Origin: Verrucomicrobiota bacterium
GTDB taxonomy: Bacteria; Verrucomicrobiota; Verrucomicrobiia; Limisphaerales; UBA9464
NCBI GenBank assembly: GCA_947464705.1
Contig: CANHYD010000027.1
Coordinates: forward strand, 1-12,661
Reading direction: 5' to 3'
Length of the DNA stretch: 12,661 bases
The notes under the pieces were generated by a model. The model was not told the DNA's origin. It did not search any database and worked only from the letters and a program-made list of their open reading frames with translations. Position 1 is the stretch's first letter; every line of letters begins with the position of its first letter. The translations under genes and the position numbers were made by a program. This document shows, piece by piece, positions 5,910-12,639 of the stretch.

Positions 5910-7331
5910 ATGCCCGAAGCCACTACAGCGGATGCCCTGCGCCAGCGGTGGCGGGGGCTCTTCGAGGTGTTCCAGGCCCCTCCGCCCGATCCAAGTCTCT
6001 TTCGTCAACGGATCCGCTTCGTCGAGCGCAACATCGGTATTTGGGTGAAGCTGATCCTGGCGCCAGTGATCTACTGGTTCCTGTTCAATCCCAATGCGTT
6101 CGGCAGTGTCTCGGTGCCGCGGGAGGATGTCTTGGGGTACCTGCAGACCTTCACCCTGATGATGACTGCGGTGAACATTGGTTCAGGAATTGTGCTGTGG
6201 GGCATGGACGAAATCTCCACACCGATCCTGGAACGGGTCGTGTCGGTGACCTCGCTTCTGGACACGGCATTCTTGGCGGCGTTGACCCTCTTCTGCGGCG
6301 GTTTTGATAGTGTCCTGTACTGGGTTTTCCTCGGCTTGGTCATCCGGAACGCTGCCATCATCCCGCGCTCCGAGGTTCAGGTATTGGTGAACCTGTTTGT
6401 CTGTGCGCTGTACGTGCTTTCGGGGGTTCTGGAGATGCGGTTGGGACTGGTGGAGACACAGGTTCTCGACAGTTATACGCCCAAGCTCGAATCCAGCGGG
6501 GGGCTCCCCGAAGCGGTGAACGAGCCGTTTGAGTCGTTGGTGCTCCGGGTGCTCTTGCTGCTGCTCATGACGGTGGTTTGTCTGGGTCTTCAGATCTTGA
6601 TCGACCGCCAGCGTCAACGGGAAGCCGAGACCCAGGAGTTCGCCTTGAAGCAGGAGCAATTGGAGGCCGCCGGCCGTCTGGCCGCCGAGATCGCTCATCA
6701 ATTGAAGAACCCGCTCGGGATCATCAACAACGCTGCCTACACCTTGCAGAAGACGGTCCGTGAGGGGAAGACCATCACCCAGCAAATCGCCATCATCCGT
6801 GAAGAAGTGGCCCGCTCCGATCGGATCATCACCGATTTGATGGGCTACGCTCGATTGGTGGAAGGGCGCGTGGAGCGGGTGACCATTTCCGAGATCCTGG
6901 AACAGTCCTTGGCCATCGCGCTCCCGCTCGGTGCGGGTTTTGCCATCCAGGTCCATCTCGATATTCCGCCAGCGTTGCCGGTGCTCTTAGGACAGCGCGG
7001 GCACTTCATGGAGATCTTCACCAATCTTCTGGTGAATGCCCGCGAGGCCCTGGGTCAAAGCGGTCAGATCTGGATCACAGCACGGCCAGCCCCGGATTAT
7101 GCGATCCAAGTCACCATCCGGGATTCGGGGCCAGGGATCCCGGCCGAGGTGATCGGACGGATCTGGGAATCGTATTTCACCACCAAGGATCGCGGCACCG
7201 GTCTGGGCCTGACCATCGTCAAGCACACCACTGAAATGTACGGAGGTCGTGTCCGGGTGGAATCGGATCTTGGCAAGGGCGCGACCTTTACGATCACCCT
7301 TCCAGCACGCACCTTGATGAGACTGCGATGA
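5910..7331 (+). CDS. Polytopic membrane sensor histidine kinase
   Basis: 473 residues from ATG 5910; an in-frame GTG at 5859 would add 17 residues and neither start has a clear ribosome site. The N-terminal half (about 40-235) has five to six hydrophobic helices: IGIWVKLILAPVIYWFLF, the TLMMTAVNIGSGIVLWG region, a long FLAALTLF to YWVFLGLVI stretch, VLVNLFVCALYVLSGV, and VLLLLLMTVVCLGLQIL. No PAS or other known sensor domain is recognisable. A short linker leads to HisKA with phospho-acceptor His263 (AAEIAHQLKNPLG), then HATPase_c with N box NLLVNAREAL, G1 DSGPGIP, F box YFTTKD and G2 GTGLGL. It overlaps the response regulator by 4 bases (ATGA), so the two form a cognate pair. A membrane-embedded sensor that sees a lipid or membrane-state signal is plausible but inferred. 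Confidence 0.93.
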   Translation: MPEATTADALRQRWRGLFEVFQAPPPDPSLFRQRIRFVERNIGIWVKLILAPVIYWFLFNPNAFGSVSVPREDVLGYLQTFTLMMTAVNIGSGIVLWGMDEISTPILERVVSVTSLLDTAFLAALTLFCGGFDSVLYWVFLGLVIRNAAIIPRSEVQVLVNLFVCALYVLSGVLEMRLGLVETQVLDSYTPKLESSGGLPEAVNEPFESLVLRVLLLLLMTVVCLGLQILIDRQRQREAETQEFALKQEQLEAAGRLAAEIAHQLKNPLGIINNAAYTLQKTVREGKTITQQIAIIREEVARSDRIITDLMGYARLVEGRVERVTISEILEQSLAIALPLGAGFAIQVHLDIPPALPVLLGQRGHFMEIFTNLLVNAREALGQSGQIWITARPAPDYAIQVTIRDSGPGIPAEVIGRIWESYFTTKDRGTGLGLTIVKHTTEMYGGRVRVESDLGKGATFTITLPARTLMRLR

Positions 7332-8755
7332 AATTGCCGCCTTTGTTGGTTGTCGATGACGAGAAGAACATGCGCTTGTCGCTTCAGACGGTGCTGGAGG
7401 GGGAGTCGTATGAGGTTCGCCTGGCCGATTCCGCCGAGGTGGGGCTGAAGCTCATCCAGCAGGAGACCTTCTTCATGGTCATCACCGACGCCCGGTTGGG
7501 TGGCATGAGCGGCTATGAGTTTCTGAAGATGGTGGCCGAAAAACGGCCTGACCTGCCGGTGATCATGATCACGGCCTACGCCACGCCCAAGTTGGCTGTC
7601 GAGGCCATCAAGTCCGGCGCGACGGACTACCTGGCTAAGCCTTTCGAGCCGGATGAATTGCTGCATGCGGTCGGCCGTTGCGCCGAGCGGCACCGGTTGT
7701 TGACCGAGAATGCGGCCCTCAAGGCCCGCGCCGGCAGTGGTATCCGCATCGAGAATATCGTCGGTGATTCCCCGAAGATGCGGGAATTGCGGCAACTCAT
7801 CCAGACGGTGGCGCCAACCGATGCCACCGTACTGATCTTGGGCGAAAGCGGCACGGGCAAAGAGCTCATCGCCGGGGCCATCCATTTTCACAGCCGTCGG
7901 GCCTCGGCCCATTACATACGGCTCAATTGCGCGGCCATTCCGGAGACGCTTTTGGAGTCGGAGCTCTTCGGCTACGAACGCGGAGCCTTCACCGGAGCCC
8001 ATCGGACCAAGCGGGGGTATGTGGAAGAGGCTGATGGTGGCACGATCTTCCTGGACGAGATCGGGGACATGAGTCGTCCGCTTCAGGCCAAGCTGTTGCG
8101 TTTCCTGGAGGATGGCTCCTTCACCCGCGTGGGTGGGACTCAGGAGCTGAGGGTCCAGGTGCGTCTCATCGCGGCGACCAATCGCAACATCGTCGAGGCC
8201 ATCAAGAAGGGGGAGTTCCGCGAAGACCTCTTCCATCGACTCAATGTCATGCAGTTCCGTCCTCCGCCGCTGCGCGAACGGGATACAGACATTGCACTGT
8301 TGGCTCGGAATTTTCTCCGGGTCTTTGCCCTGAAGCTGGGCCGAACTGTGAAGGATATCTCACCCTTGGCCATGCATGCACTGCAGGCTCACAGTTGGCC
8401 AGGCAACGTGCGCGAGTTGCGCAACGTGATCGAACGGGCCGTGATCCTTGAACCTTCCGAACTCATCCAGCCAGCGAGTCTCCCGGACTTCGAAGTGGAG
8501 TCCCGCTTGCGCGATGGTCCGCTCGAGAGGAACAGTGTTTCCAGGGGTGGCTCGTTGCCAGAGGCGCTTCTGCGCTTTGAAAAAGAGATGATCCTCGATG
8601 CTCTGGAGTCCAGCGGTGGCAGCTTGTCCAAAGCCGCTGCAGGGTTGGATTTGTCGCGGCACTCGCTGCGGTATCGCATGGGCCGACTTGGGTTGGGGGT
8701 GGACGGCGGCGTTGACGAAGACACGGACACCGGAACAGGCTCTCCCGTTCGATGA
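7328..8755 (+). CDS. NtrC-family sigma-54-dependent response regulator
   Basis: 475 residues with three domains in order. The receiver (about 5-118) has acidic D10-D11, phospho-acceptor Asp54 (VITDARLGG) and Lys104 (YLAKPF). The AAA+ domain (about 142-375) has Walker A GESGTGKE at 172-179, the sigma-54 contact loop GAFTGA at 219-224, Walker B GGTIFLDEIGD at 237-247 and the arginine-finger region LRERDTDI and LFHRLNV. The Fis-type helix-turn-helix (about 410-455) contains SLSKAAAGLDLSRHSLRYRM. All key residues are present, so it should activate RpoN promoters when phosphorylated by the upstream kinase. The start overlaps the kinase stop and its stop overlaps the next start, both ATGA. The last 20 residues are acidic and low-complexity. 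Confidence 0.96.
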   Translation: MKLPPLLVVDDEKNMRLSLQTVLEGESYEVRLADSAEVGLKLIQQETFFMVITDARLGGMSGYEFLKMVAEKRPDLPVIMITAYATPKLAVEAIKSGATDYLAKPFEPDELLHAVGRCAERHRLLTENAALKARAGSGIRIENIVGDSPKMRELRQLIQTVAPTDATVLILGESGTGKELIAGAIHFHSRRASAHYIRLNCAAIPETLLESELFGYERGAFTGAHRTKRGYVEEADGGTIFLDEIGDMSRPLQAKLLRFLEDGSFTRVGGTQELRVQVRLIAATNRNIVEAIKKGEFREDLFHRLNVMQFRPPPLRERDTDIALLARNFLRVFALKLGRTVKDISPLAMHALQAHSWPGNVRELRNVIERAVILEPSELIQPASLPDFEVESRLRDGPLERNSVSRGGSLPEALLRFEKEMILDALESSGGSLSKAAAGLDLSRHSLRYRMGRLGLGVDGGVDEDTDTGTGSPVR

Positions 8756-9087
8756 GTCCACTGCTTACCCATTCGATGCTGATGTTGGCCGACTCGACGG
8801 CGTCCCAGTTGCCGTCGGGATTCAATTCCGAGACCCAGAAGGCCTTCAGTGGTTCTACGGTTGCCATTTTCGCTGGGTTGGCGGTTCTGGCCGTTGGGGT
8901 GATTTGGGCCGTATTCTTTCGGAAGTCCGACAAGGAGAGGGGTCGCGGGGTCATCAACGAGTCCAAGGGTTCCGGCCGTCGCCGCCGTCGCCGTCATAGC
9001 AAAGATCGCCCGCGCAACCCGACTCTGGCCGACACCGGTGGGCTTCCTGCCAAGGGATCTGGGAATCTCAATCCGACGGAGCTGTGA
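8752..9087 (+). CDS. Small single-pass membrane protein with basic tail, function unknown
   Basis: 111 residues; I do not recognise a named family. It has a short N-terminal segment, one strong transmembrane helix at about 36-56 (STVAIFAGLAVLAVGVIWAV), and then a very basic region with six consecutive arginines at 76-81. The tail contains RPRNPTLADTGGLP, which looks conserved in style. The positive-inside rule places the tail in the cytoplasm. The start overlaps the response regulator stop (ATGA) and the stop overlaps the hpnD start (GTGA), which is strong evidence that it is translated. The basic tail could bind nucleic acid, anionic lipid heads or an enzyme partner; none of this is shown. 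An internal ATG at 8776 is an alternative start. Confidence 0.8.
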   Translation: MSPLLTHSMLMLADSTASQLPSGFNSETQKAFSGSTVAIFAGLAVLAVGVIWAVFFRKSDKERGRGVINESKGSGRRRRRRHSKDRPRNPTLADTGGLPAKGSGNLNPTEL

Positions 9088-9956
9088 ATTCAGGCGTCTC
9101 GGAGCAGATCACGCGAAAAAGCGCCTCCAACCTGGCGCTGGCCTTCATTTTATTGACGCCCGAGAAGCGTGCGGCCATGTCGGCGTTGTATGCGTTCTGC
9201 CGTCAGGTCGATGACGCGGCCGACGAAGATTCTATCCCGGTGGATCAACGGCGGAAAACCCTCGCGGCATGGCGTGCGGATATCGCAGCCGCCTGTGAGG
9301 GGCGGGAACCCTCGATGGCGGTGAATCGCGAGTTGGCTCCCCACATCCACACCTACCGGTTGCCCTTTCGGTTGTTTGACGAACTCATCCTCGGGGTCGA
9401 AACCGACCTCGTGCAGACCCGCTACCAAGATCCAGCTGAGTTGGAGTTGTATTGCTACCGTGTCGCGAGTGTCGTGGGCTTGTTGAGCATCGAGATCTTC
9501 GGTTACACCGACCCGGCGTGCCGAGCCTATGCCGATGCGTTGGGCAAGGCGTTGCAATTGACCAACATCCTGCGCGATGTGGGCAATGATGCCGCCCGGG
9601 GCCGCATTTATCTTCCGCTCTCGGATTTGCAGCGATTTCGAGTGAATCCCGAGGAGATTCTCCGCTGCGAATGGTCGGAACGCTTCCATCAGTTGGCCTT
9701 GGAAATTGATGGGCGAGCCCGTCGTTTTTACCAGAAAGCCCGCGAGGTGCTTCCGGTCTCCGAGCGCGCCTCGATGGTGTCGGCCGAGTTGATGGGCAAT
9801 GTCTACTGGCGTCTGTTGCAGCGCTTGGAGAAATCCCGTTTCCATGTCTTGGAAGAGACGCCACTTCGGCTGACTCGGGCCCGAAAAATCGGGATCATCC
9901 TCAACGCGGTTCTGCGATCCCGGTTGGGGCTTCGGGTCACCGGTTACGGTACCTAA
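9084..9956 (+). CDS. hpnD: Squalene/phytoene synthase family protein, HpnD-like (presqualene diphosphate synthase)
   Basis: 290 residues, a trans-isoprenyl diphosphate synthase expected to condense two farnesyl diphosphates head to head, giving presqualene diphosphate for hopanoid or squalene synthesis. The first Asp-rich motif is QVDDAADE (D43, D44, D47) and the second is NILRDVGNDAARGRIYLP (D165, D169), with LYCYRVASVVG at 122-132. The NILRDVG(N/E)DA-RGR-YLP form resembles HpnD more than HpnC or CrtB, but a phytoene or generic squalene synthase role cannot be excluded. GTG at 9084 overlaps the previous stop. HpnC, HpnE and squalene-hopene cyclase are not in the window. hpnK follows after 29 bases, which supports the hopanoid reading. 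Confidence 0.88.
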   Translation: MNSGVSEQITRKSASNLALAFILLTPEKRAAMSALYAFCRQVDDAADEDSIPVDQRRKTLAAWRADIAAACEGREPSMAVNRELAPHIHTYRLPFRLFDELILGVETDLVQTRYQDPAELELYCYRVASVVGLLSIEIFGYTDPACRAYADALGKALQLTNILRDVGNDAARGRIYLPLSDLQRFRVNPEEILRCEWSERFHQLALEIDGRARRFYQKAREVLPVSERASMVSAELMGNVYWRLLQRLEKSRFHVLEETPLRLTRARKIGIILNAVLRSRLGLRVTGYGT

Positions 9957-9972
9957 AGGTTGTCGGACCGTC

Positions 9973-9977
9973 AGGAG
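9973..9977 (+). promoter_or_regulatory. Shine-Dalgarno site for hpnK
   Basis: AGGAG lies 8 bases before the ATG at 9986, an ideal spacing. hpnK is the one gene after the kinase that is not stop/start-overlapped with its predecessor, and it has its own strong ribosome site. Confidence 0.65.
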
Positions 9978-9985
9978 CATCGCTC

Positions 9986-10822
9986 ATGATTTCGAGACAC
10001 GCTCCCATCCGGCTCATCGTCAACGCCGACGACTTCGGGATTTCCGATAGCGCCAATCGGGCGATCGAGCGCGCCCATCGCGAAGGCATCCTCACCTCGG
10101 CCAGCCTCATGGTGGCCGGCGAAGCGGCCGAAGCGGCCGTGCGGATCGCGAGAGCCAATCCCCGACTCGGCGTCGGTCTGCATTCGGTGCTGGTCTGTGG
10201 GCGGTCGGTGTTGCCCCCGACGGAGATCTCTGGGTTGGTCGATGAACGGGGCCGATTCACTGATCGGCCGGTGGTCGCCGGGTTGCGTTACTTTTTTGCG
10301 CCGGGGTTGCAGGAACAAGTACGCCGAGAACTTCTGGCCCAATTTGAGCGATTCCGTGCCACTGGGCTAGCCTTGGACCACGTCAACGGGCATCTGAACT
10401 TCCACCTGCATCCTGGGGTGTTCCGTGTGCTGCTAGATCATGCGAATACGCTGGGAATCCGCTCGGTTCGCCTCACTCGGGATCCATTGATCCAGAACCT
10501 GCGTCTGGCGTCCGGGGAGTACTTGTACCGGCTGTCGCATGCTGGCGTTTTCGGGGCCTTGTCGCGTCGTTGCGAGCCGTTGTTGGCCCGTCACGGGTTG
10601 CGTCATGCGGCCTGCACCTACGGTCTGCTGCAGAACAGCCGGGTGACCGAAGACTATTTGCTGCGGCTCTTGCCGGAGCTTCAGCCTGGGATCTGGGAGT
10701 TGTACTGTCATGCCGACGAGGATGCCCACCGGCATGAGTTGGAGGCGTTGCTCAGCCCTCGGGTGCGCCAAGTCATCGAGTCGCGGGGGATCCAATTGTG
10801 CCGTTATTCTGATTGTCTATGA
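9986..10822 (+). CDS. hpnK: Hopanoid biosynthesis-associated YdjC/ChbG-family deacetylase, HpnK-like
   Basis: 278 residues of the YdjC/ChbG carbohydrate deacetylase fold. Visible motifs are LIVNADDFGISDS (Asp16/Asp17 region), metal-site GLHSVLVCG with His66, DHVNGHLNFHLHP with His132, His136 and His140, and the C-terminal WELYCHADED. The NADDFG...GLH...HVNGH pattern and the TYGLLQNSRVTEDYLLRLLPEL segment fit HpnK. In Burkholderia, HpnK removes the acetyl group from N-acetylglucosaminyl-bacteriohopanetetrol after HpnI adds the sugar. HpnI, HpnJ, HpnG and HpnH are not in this window, so the substrate here is inferred. The stop overlaps the start of a small transporter (ATGA). Confidence 0.9.
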   Translation: MISRHAPIRLIVNADDFGISDSANRAIERAHREGILTSASLMVAGEAAEAAVRIARANPRLGVGLHSVLVCGRSVLPPTEISGLVDERGRFTDRPVVAGLRYFFAPGLQEQVRRELLAQFERFRATGLALDHVNGHLNFHLHPGVFRVLLDHANTLGIRSVRLTRDPLIQNLRLASGEYLYRLSHAGVFGALSRRCEPLLARHGLRHAACTYGLLQNSRVTEDYLLRLLPELQPGIWELYCHADEDAHRHELEALLSPRVRQVIESRGIQLCRYSDCL

Positions 10823-11244
10823 GCCGACTGATCTTGGTTTTGCTGACCGGTCTCTGCCTGGAGGCCATCGGGGTGGTGTTCTTGAGCCGAGGCTTGAAGG
10901 AGATTGGCGAGATGGACCGCGTGAGTGTGTCGGAAATTCTGCGACTCATCCGCTCGGGCTTCACCAATATCCCGCTGTTGGTCGGCGTGGGTTTTGAGGC
11001 GGCGTTCTTCGGGTGCCTGCTGTACCTCATGTCGCAGGGTGACGTGAGCTTTGTGTGGCCCCTGACTTCGCTCGGTTTTGTGCTCACGACTTTGGCAGCG
11101 CGGTTTGTCATGCACGAGACAGTTAGCCCTCTTCGGTGGCTGGGTGTCTTCCTCATCGTCTTGGGAGCCGGGGTGATCACCTACACCGAGAAGGTGAAGC
11201 CCCAATCCGAACCAACTGCCGCGGTGCCGCAGCAACGTTCATGA
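10819..11244 (+). CDS. Half-size DMT-superfamily (EamA-type) membrane protein
   Basis: 141 residues from ATG 10819, which overlaps the hpnK stop. Four transmembrane helices are visible: LILVLLTGLCLEAIGVVFL (3-21), PLLVGVGFEAAFFGCLLYLM (about 55-74), a third across VWPLTSLGFVLTTLAARFVM, and WLGVFLIVLGAGVITY. The PLTSLGFVLTTLAARFVMHE segment followed by RWLGVFLIVLGAGVI is the usual end of an EamA unit. At one EamA unit (4 TM) it matches the size of small multidrug resistance proteins and of ArnE/ArnF, which flip aminoarabinose-undecaprenyl phosphate as a dimer. A lipid-linked flippase acting next to the deacetylase HpnK is therefore an attractive inference, but no substrate residues are recognisable. 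Confidence 0.85.
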   Translation: MSRLILVLLTGLCLEAIGVVFLSRGLKEIGEMDRVSVSEILRLIRSGFTNIPLLVGVGFEAAFFGCLLYLMSQGDVSFVWPLTSLGFVLTTLAARFVMHETVSPLRWLGVFLIVLGAGVITYTEKVKPQSEPTAAVPQQRS

Positions 11245-12374
11245 GTCCATCCGCGAAGACGGCACGAGCCGAAGGGTTTCGCAGGGTTGCATCGTGGATC
11301 CCGATGTCCAGCCACGGGCAGGGGCAGCGGGCTCGATGGAGCTGGTCGACCGTGATCGCCTTCGGATGCCTAGCGCTGTGGCTCACGGGCATCGGGACCG
11401 GTTGCCAGACCCGTCCGGTCCAAGAGGTGCGCTGTGAATACCGCCAGACGCACATGGGGATGCCCTTTCGAGTCGTACTCTATGCGGCGGATCAGGCCTC
11501 GGGCGATGTGGCTGCGGCCGCGGCCTTCCAGCGGATTGCCGACCTGAACCGCATCCTCAGCGACTACGAAGCCGACTCGGAATTGAGTCGCTTGTCCAAG
11601 ACCTCCGGCTCGGGTGCGGTGGTGCCTTTGAGTGCCGACCTGGCCCGAGTTCTGGAGCGGGCTCAGGAGGTGTCTCGCATGAGCGGCGGGGCTTTTGACA
11701 TCACCGTGGGCCCACTAGTGGATGTGTGGAAACGGGCCCGGCGTCAGCGGGTGTTGCCCGAAGAGTCCAAGGTGACCGCGGCGCGAGCAGCCACGGGGTG
11801 GCAGCACGTGGTGCTGGGCACCGATGCCACAGGTCGACGCACAGCGCGCCTCGTGGTGCCGGGGATGCGCCTCGATTTAGGCGGGATTGCCAAAGGATAT
11901 GCATTGGATGAGGCGACTCGCGTGCTGAAGGCGAGGGGAGTCCGCTGCTCGCTGGTGTCCGGCGGAGGAGACCTGTTCGCTGCTGGATCGCCGCCGGGAC
12001 AGTCGGGCTGGAAGGTTGAGATCGGAGAACTGGATGTGACGAATGCGCCGCCGGGTCGAGTGGTTTGGCTCAAGGATCGGGCCTTGGTGACTTCCGGCGA
12101 CCGATTTCAACGGGTGGAACTGGGAGGGATCCGCTACTCGCACCTGTTGGATCCGCGGACCGGATGGGCGCTAACGCATCCCAGCCAGGTGACCTTGATT
12201 GGCGCGGAGGCAATGAGCACAGACGCTCTGTCCAAGGTCTTGAGCGTGCTGGGACCAGACCCGGGTTTCGATCGCCTTCGACGTTATCCCGTCGAGGCAT
12301 TCCTCATGCACGCGCCCCGCGGTCCTGTTGAAGTCCGCGAAACCCCTGGCTGGCGCCGCTACGAGCGCCACTAG
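11241..12374 (+). CDS. apbE: ApbE-family FAD:protein FMN transferase, probable lipoprotein
   Basis: 377 residues from ATG 11241 (overlapping the previous stop, ATGA); ATG 11304 would give a more typical signal length. The N-terminus carries a hydrophobic helix (VIAFGCLALWLTG) and a lipobox-like GTGC with Cys55, so the enzyme should be anchored in the envelope facing outwards. ApbE motifs are present: HMGMPFRV, SDYEADSELSRL, SGGAFDITVGPLVDVW, LDLGGIAKGYALD (211-223), SGGGDLFAAG (240-249), TSGD, SHLLDPRTG, and AMSTDALSKVLSVLG with metal ligand Asp328. Lys332 sits where many members have Thr. ApbE attaches FMN to Thr residues of exported or membrane flavoproteins such as NqrB, NqrC and RnfG; no target protein is encoded in the window. 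It ends the operon, followed 12 bases later by a hairpin. Confidence 0.94.
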   Translation: MSPSAKTARAEGFRRVASWIPMSSHGQGQRARWSWSTVIAFGCLALWLTGIGTGCQTRPVQEVRCEYRQTHMGMPFRVVLYAADQASGDVAAAAAFQRIADLNRILSDYEADSELSRLSKTSGSGAVVPLSADLARVLERAQEVSRMSGGAFDITVGPLVDVWKRARRQRVLPEESKVTAARAATGWQHVVLGTDATGRRTARLVVPGMRLDLGGIAKGYALDEATRVLKARGVRCSLVSGGGDLFAAGSPPGQSGWKVEIGELDVTNAPPGRVVWLKDRALVTSGDRFQRVELGGIRYSHLLDPRTGWALTHPSQVTLIGAEAMSTDALSKVLSVLGPDPGFDRLRRYPVEAFLMHAPRGPVEVRETPGWRRYERH

Positions 12375-12386
12375 TTCCTCGGTTCG

Positions 12387-12419
12387 GCCGGGTCTCCGAA
12401 CCCGGCGTCCCGTCCCTAC
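12387..12419 (-). repeat. Hairpin after apbE, divergent REP-like element
   Basis: A perfect 7-bp stem, GCCGGGT (12387-12393) against ACCCGGC (12400-12406), with loop CTCCGA, begins 12 bases after the apbE stop. On the minus strand GTAGGG (12414-12419) precedes it by 7 bases, so it is an altered member of the REP-like family. It lacks a T run, so any terminator role is weak. Confidence 0.55.
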
Positions 12420-12478
12420 CAGACCAGCGGGCCTCGTGGCCCAAATATCCATGAGCGGACCCAGGCCGCTGCCTCCCG

Positions 12479-12502
12479 GTAGGGCCCGTGTCCCACGGGC
12501 CG
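12479..12502 (+). repeat. REP-like hairpin in tandem unit 1
   Basis: A GTAGGG head is followed by stem GGCCCGTG (12483-12490), loop TCC (12491-12493) and arm CACGGGCC (12494-12501), a perfect 8-bp hairpin. It has the same head, loop and trailing CCG as the elements at 671-965, but a different, fully compensated stem. Confidence 0.75.
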
Positions 12503-12531
12503 TCCCCGCCTCGCCCGGTCGCCTAGGGAAT

Positions 12532-12554
12532 GGACGGTGAGACACCGTCCCTAC
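12532..12554 (-). repeat. REP-like hairpin, inverted, between tandem units
   Basis: On the minus strand: GTAGGG head, stem GGACGGTG, loop TCT, arm CACCGTCC, a perfect 8-bp hairpin. With the plus-strand element at 12479-12502 it forms an inverted pair with GTAG heads outermost, the arrangement of a REPIN/BIME. Confidence 0.72.
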
Positions 12555-12615
12555 CAGATCAGCGGGCCTCCTGGCCCGAATCTCCATGAGCGGCCCCAGG
12601 CCCCTGCCACTCCCG

Positions 12616-12639
12616 GTAGGGCCCGTGTCCCACGGGCCG
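12616..12639 (+). repeat. REP-like hairpin in tandem unit 2
   Basis: Identical over 24 bases to the element at 12479-12502 and placed 137 bases downstream. The order of orientations from 12387 to 12639 is minus, plus, minus, plus. Confidence 0.75.

Noticed and set aside
6183..6956. 257-codon minus-strand open frame inside the kinase gene
   Set aside because: Antisense to the membrane and HisKA region of a well-supported kinase; His/Gln/Asp-rich composition typical of a shadow frame.
8036..8052. TGGCACG in the regulator gene as a second sigma-54 site
   Set aside because: The -12 GC element is missing at the required ten-base spacing.
7097..8236. 379-codon minus-strand open frame opposite the kinase and response regulator genes
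   Set aside because: It is antisense to two genes with all catalytic motifs intact. Long antisense frames are common in GC-rich coding DNA, and the translation shows no recognisable domain.
12387..12406. Intrinsic terminator after apbE
   Set aside because: The 7-bp hairpin is real, but no T run follows; it fits better as a member of the repeat array.
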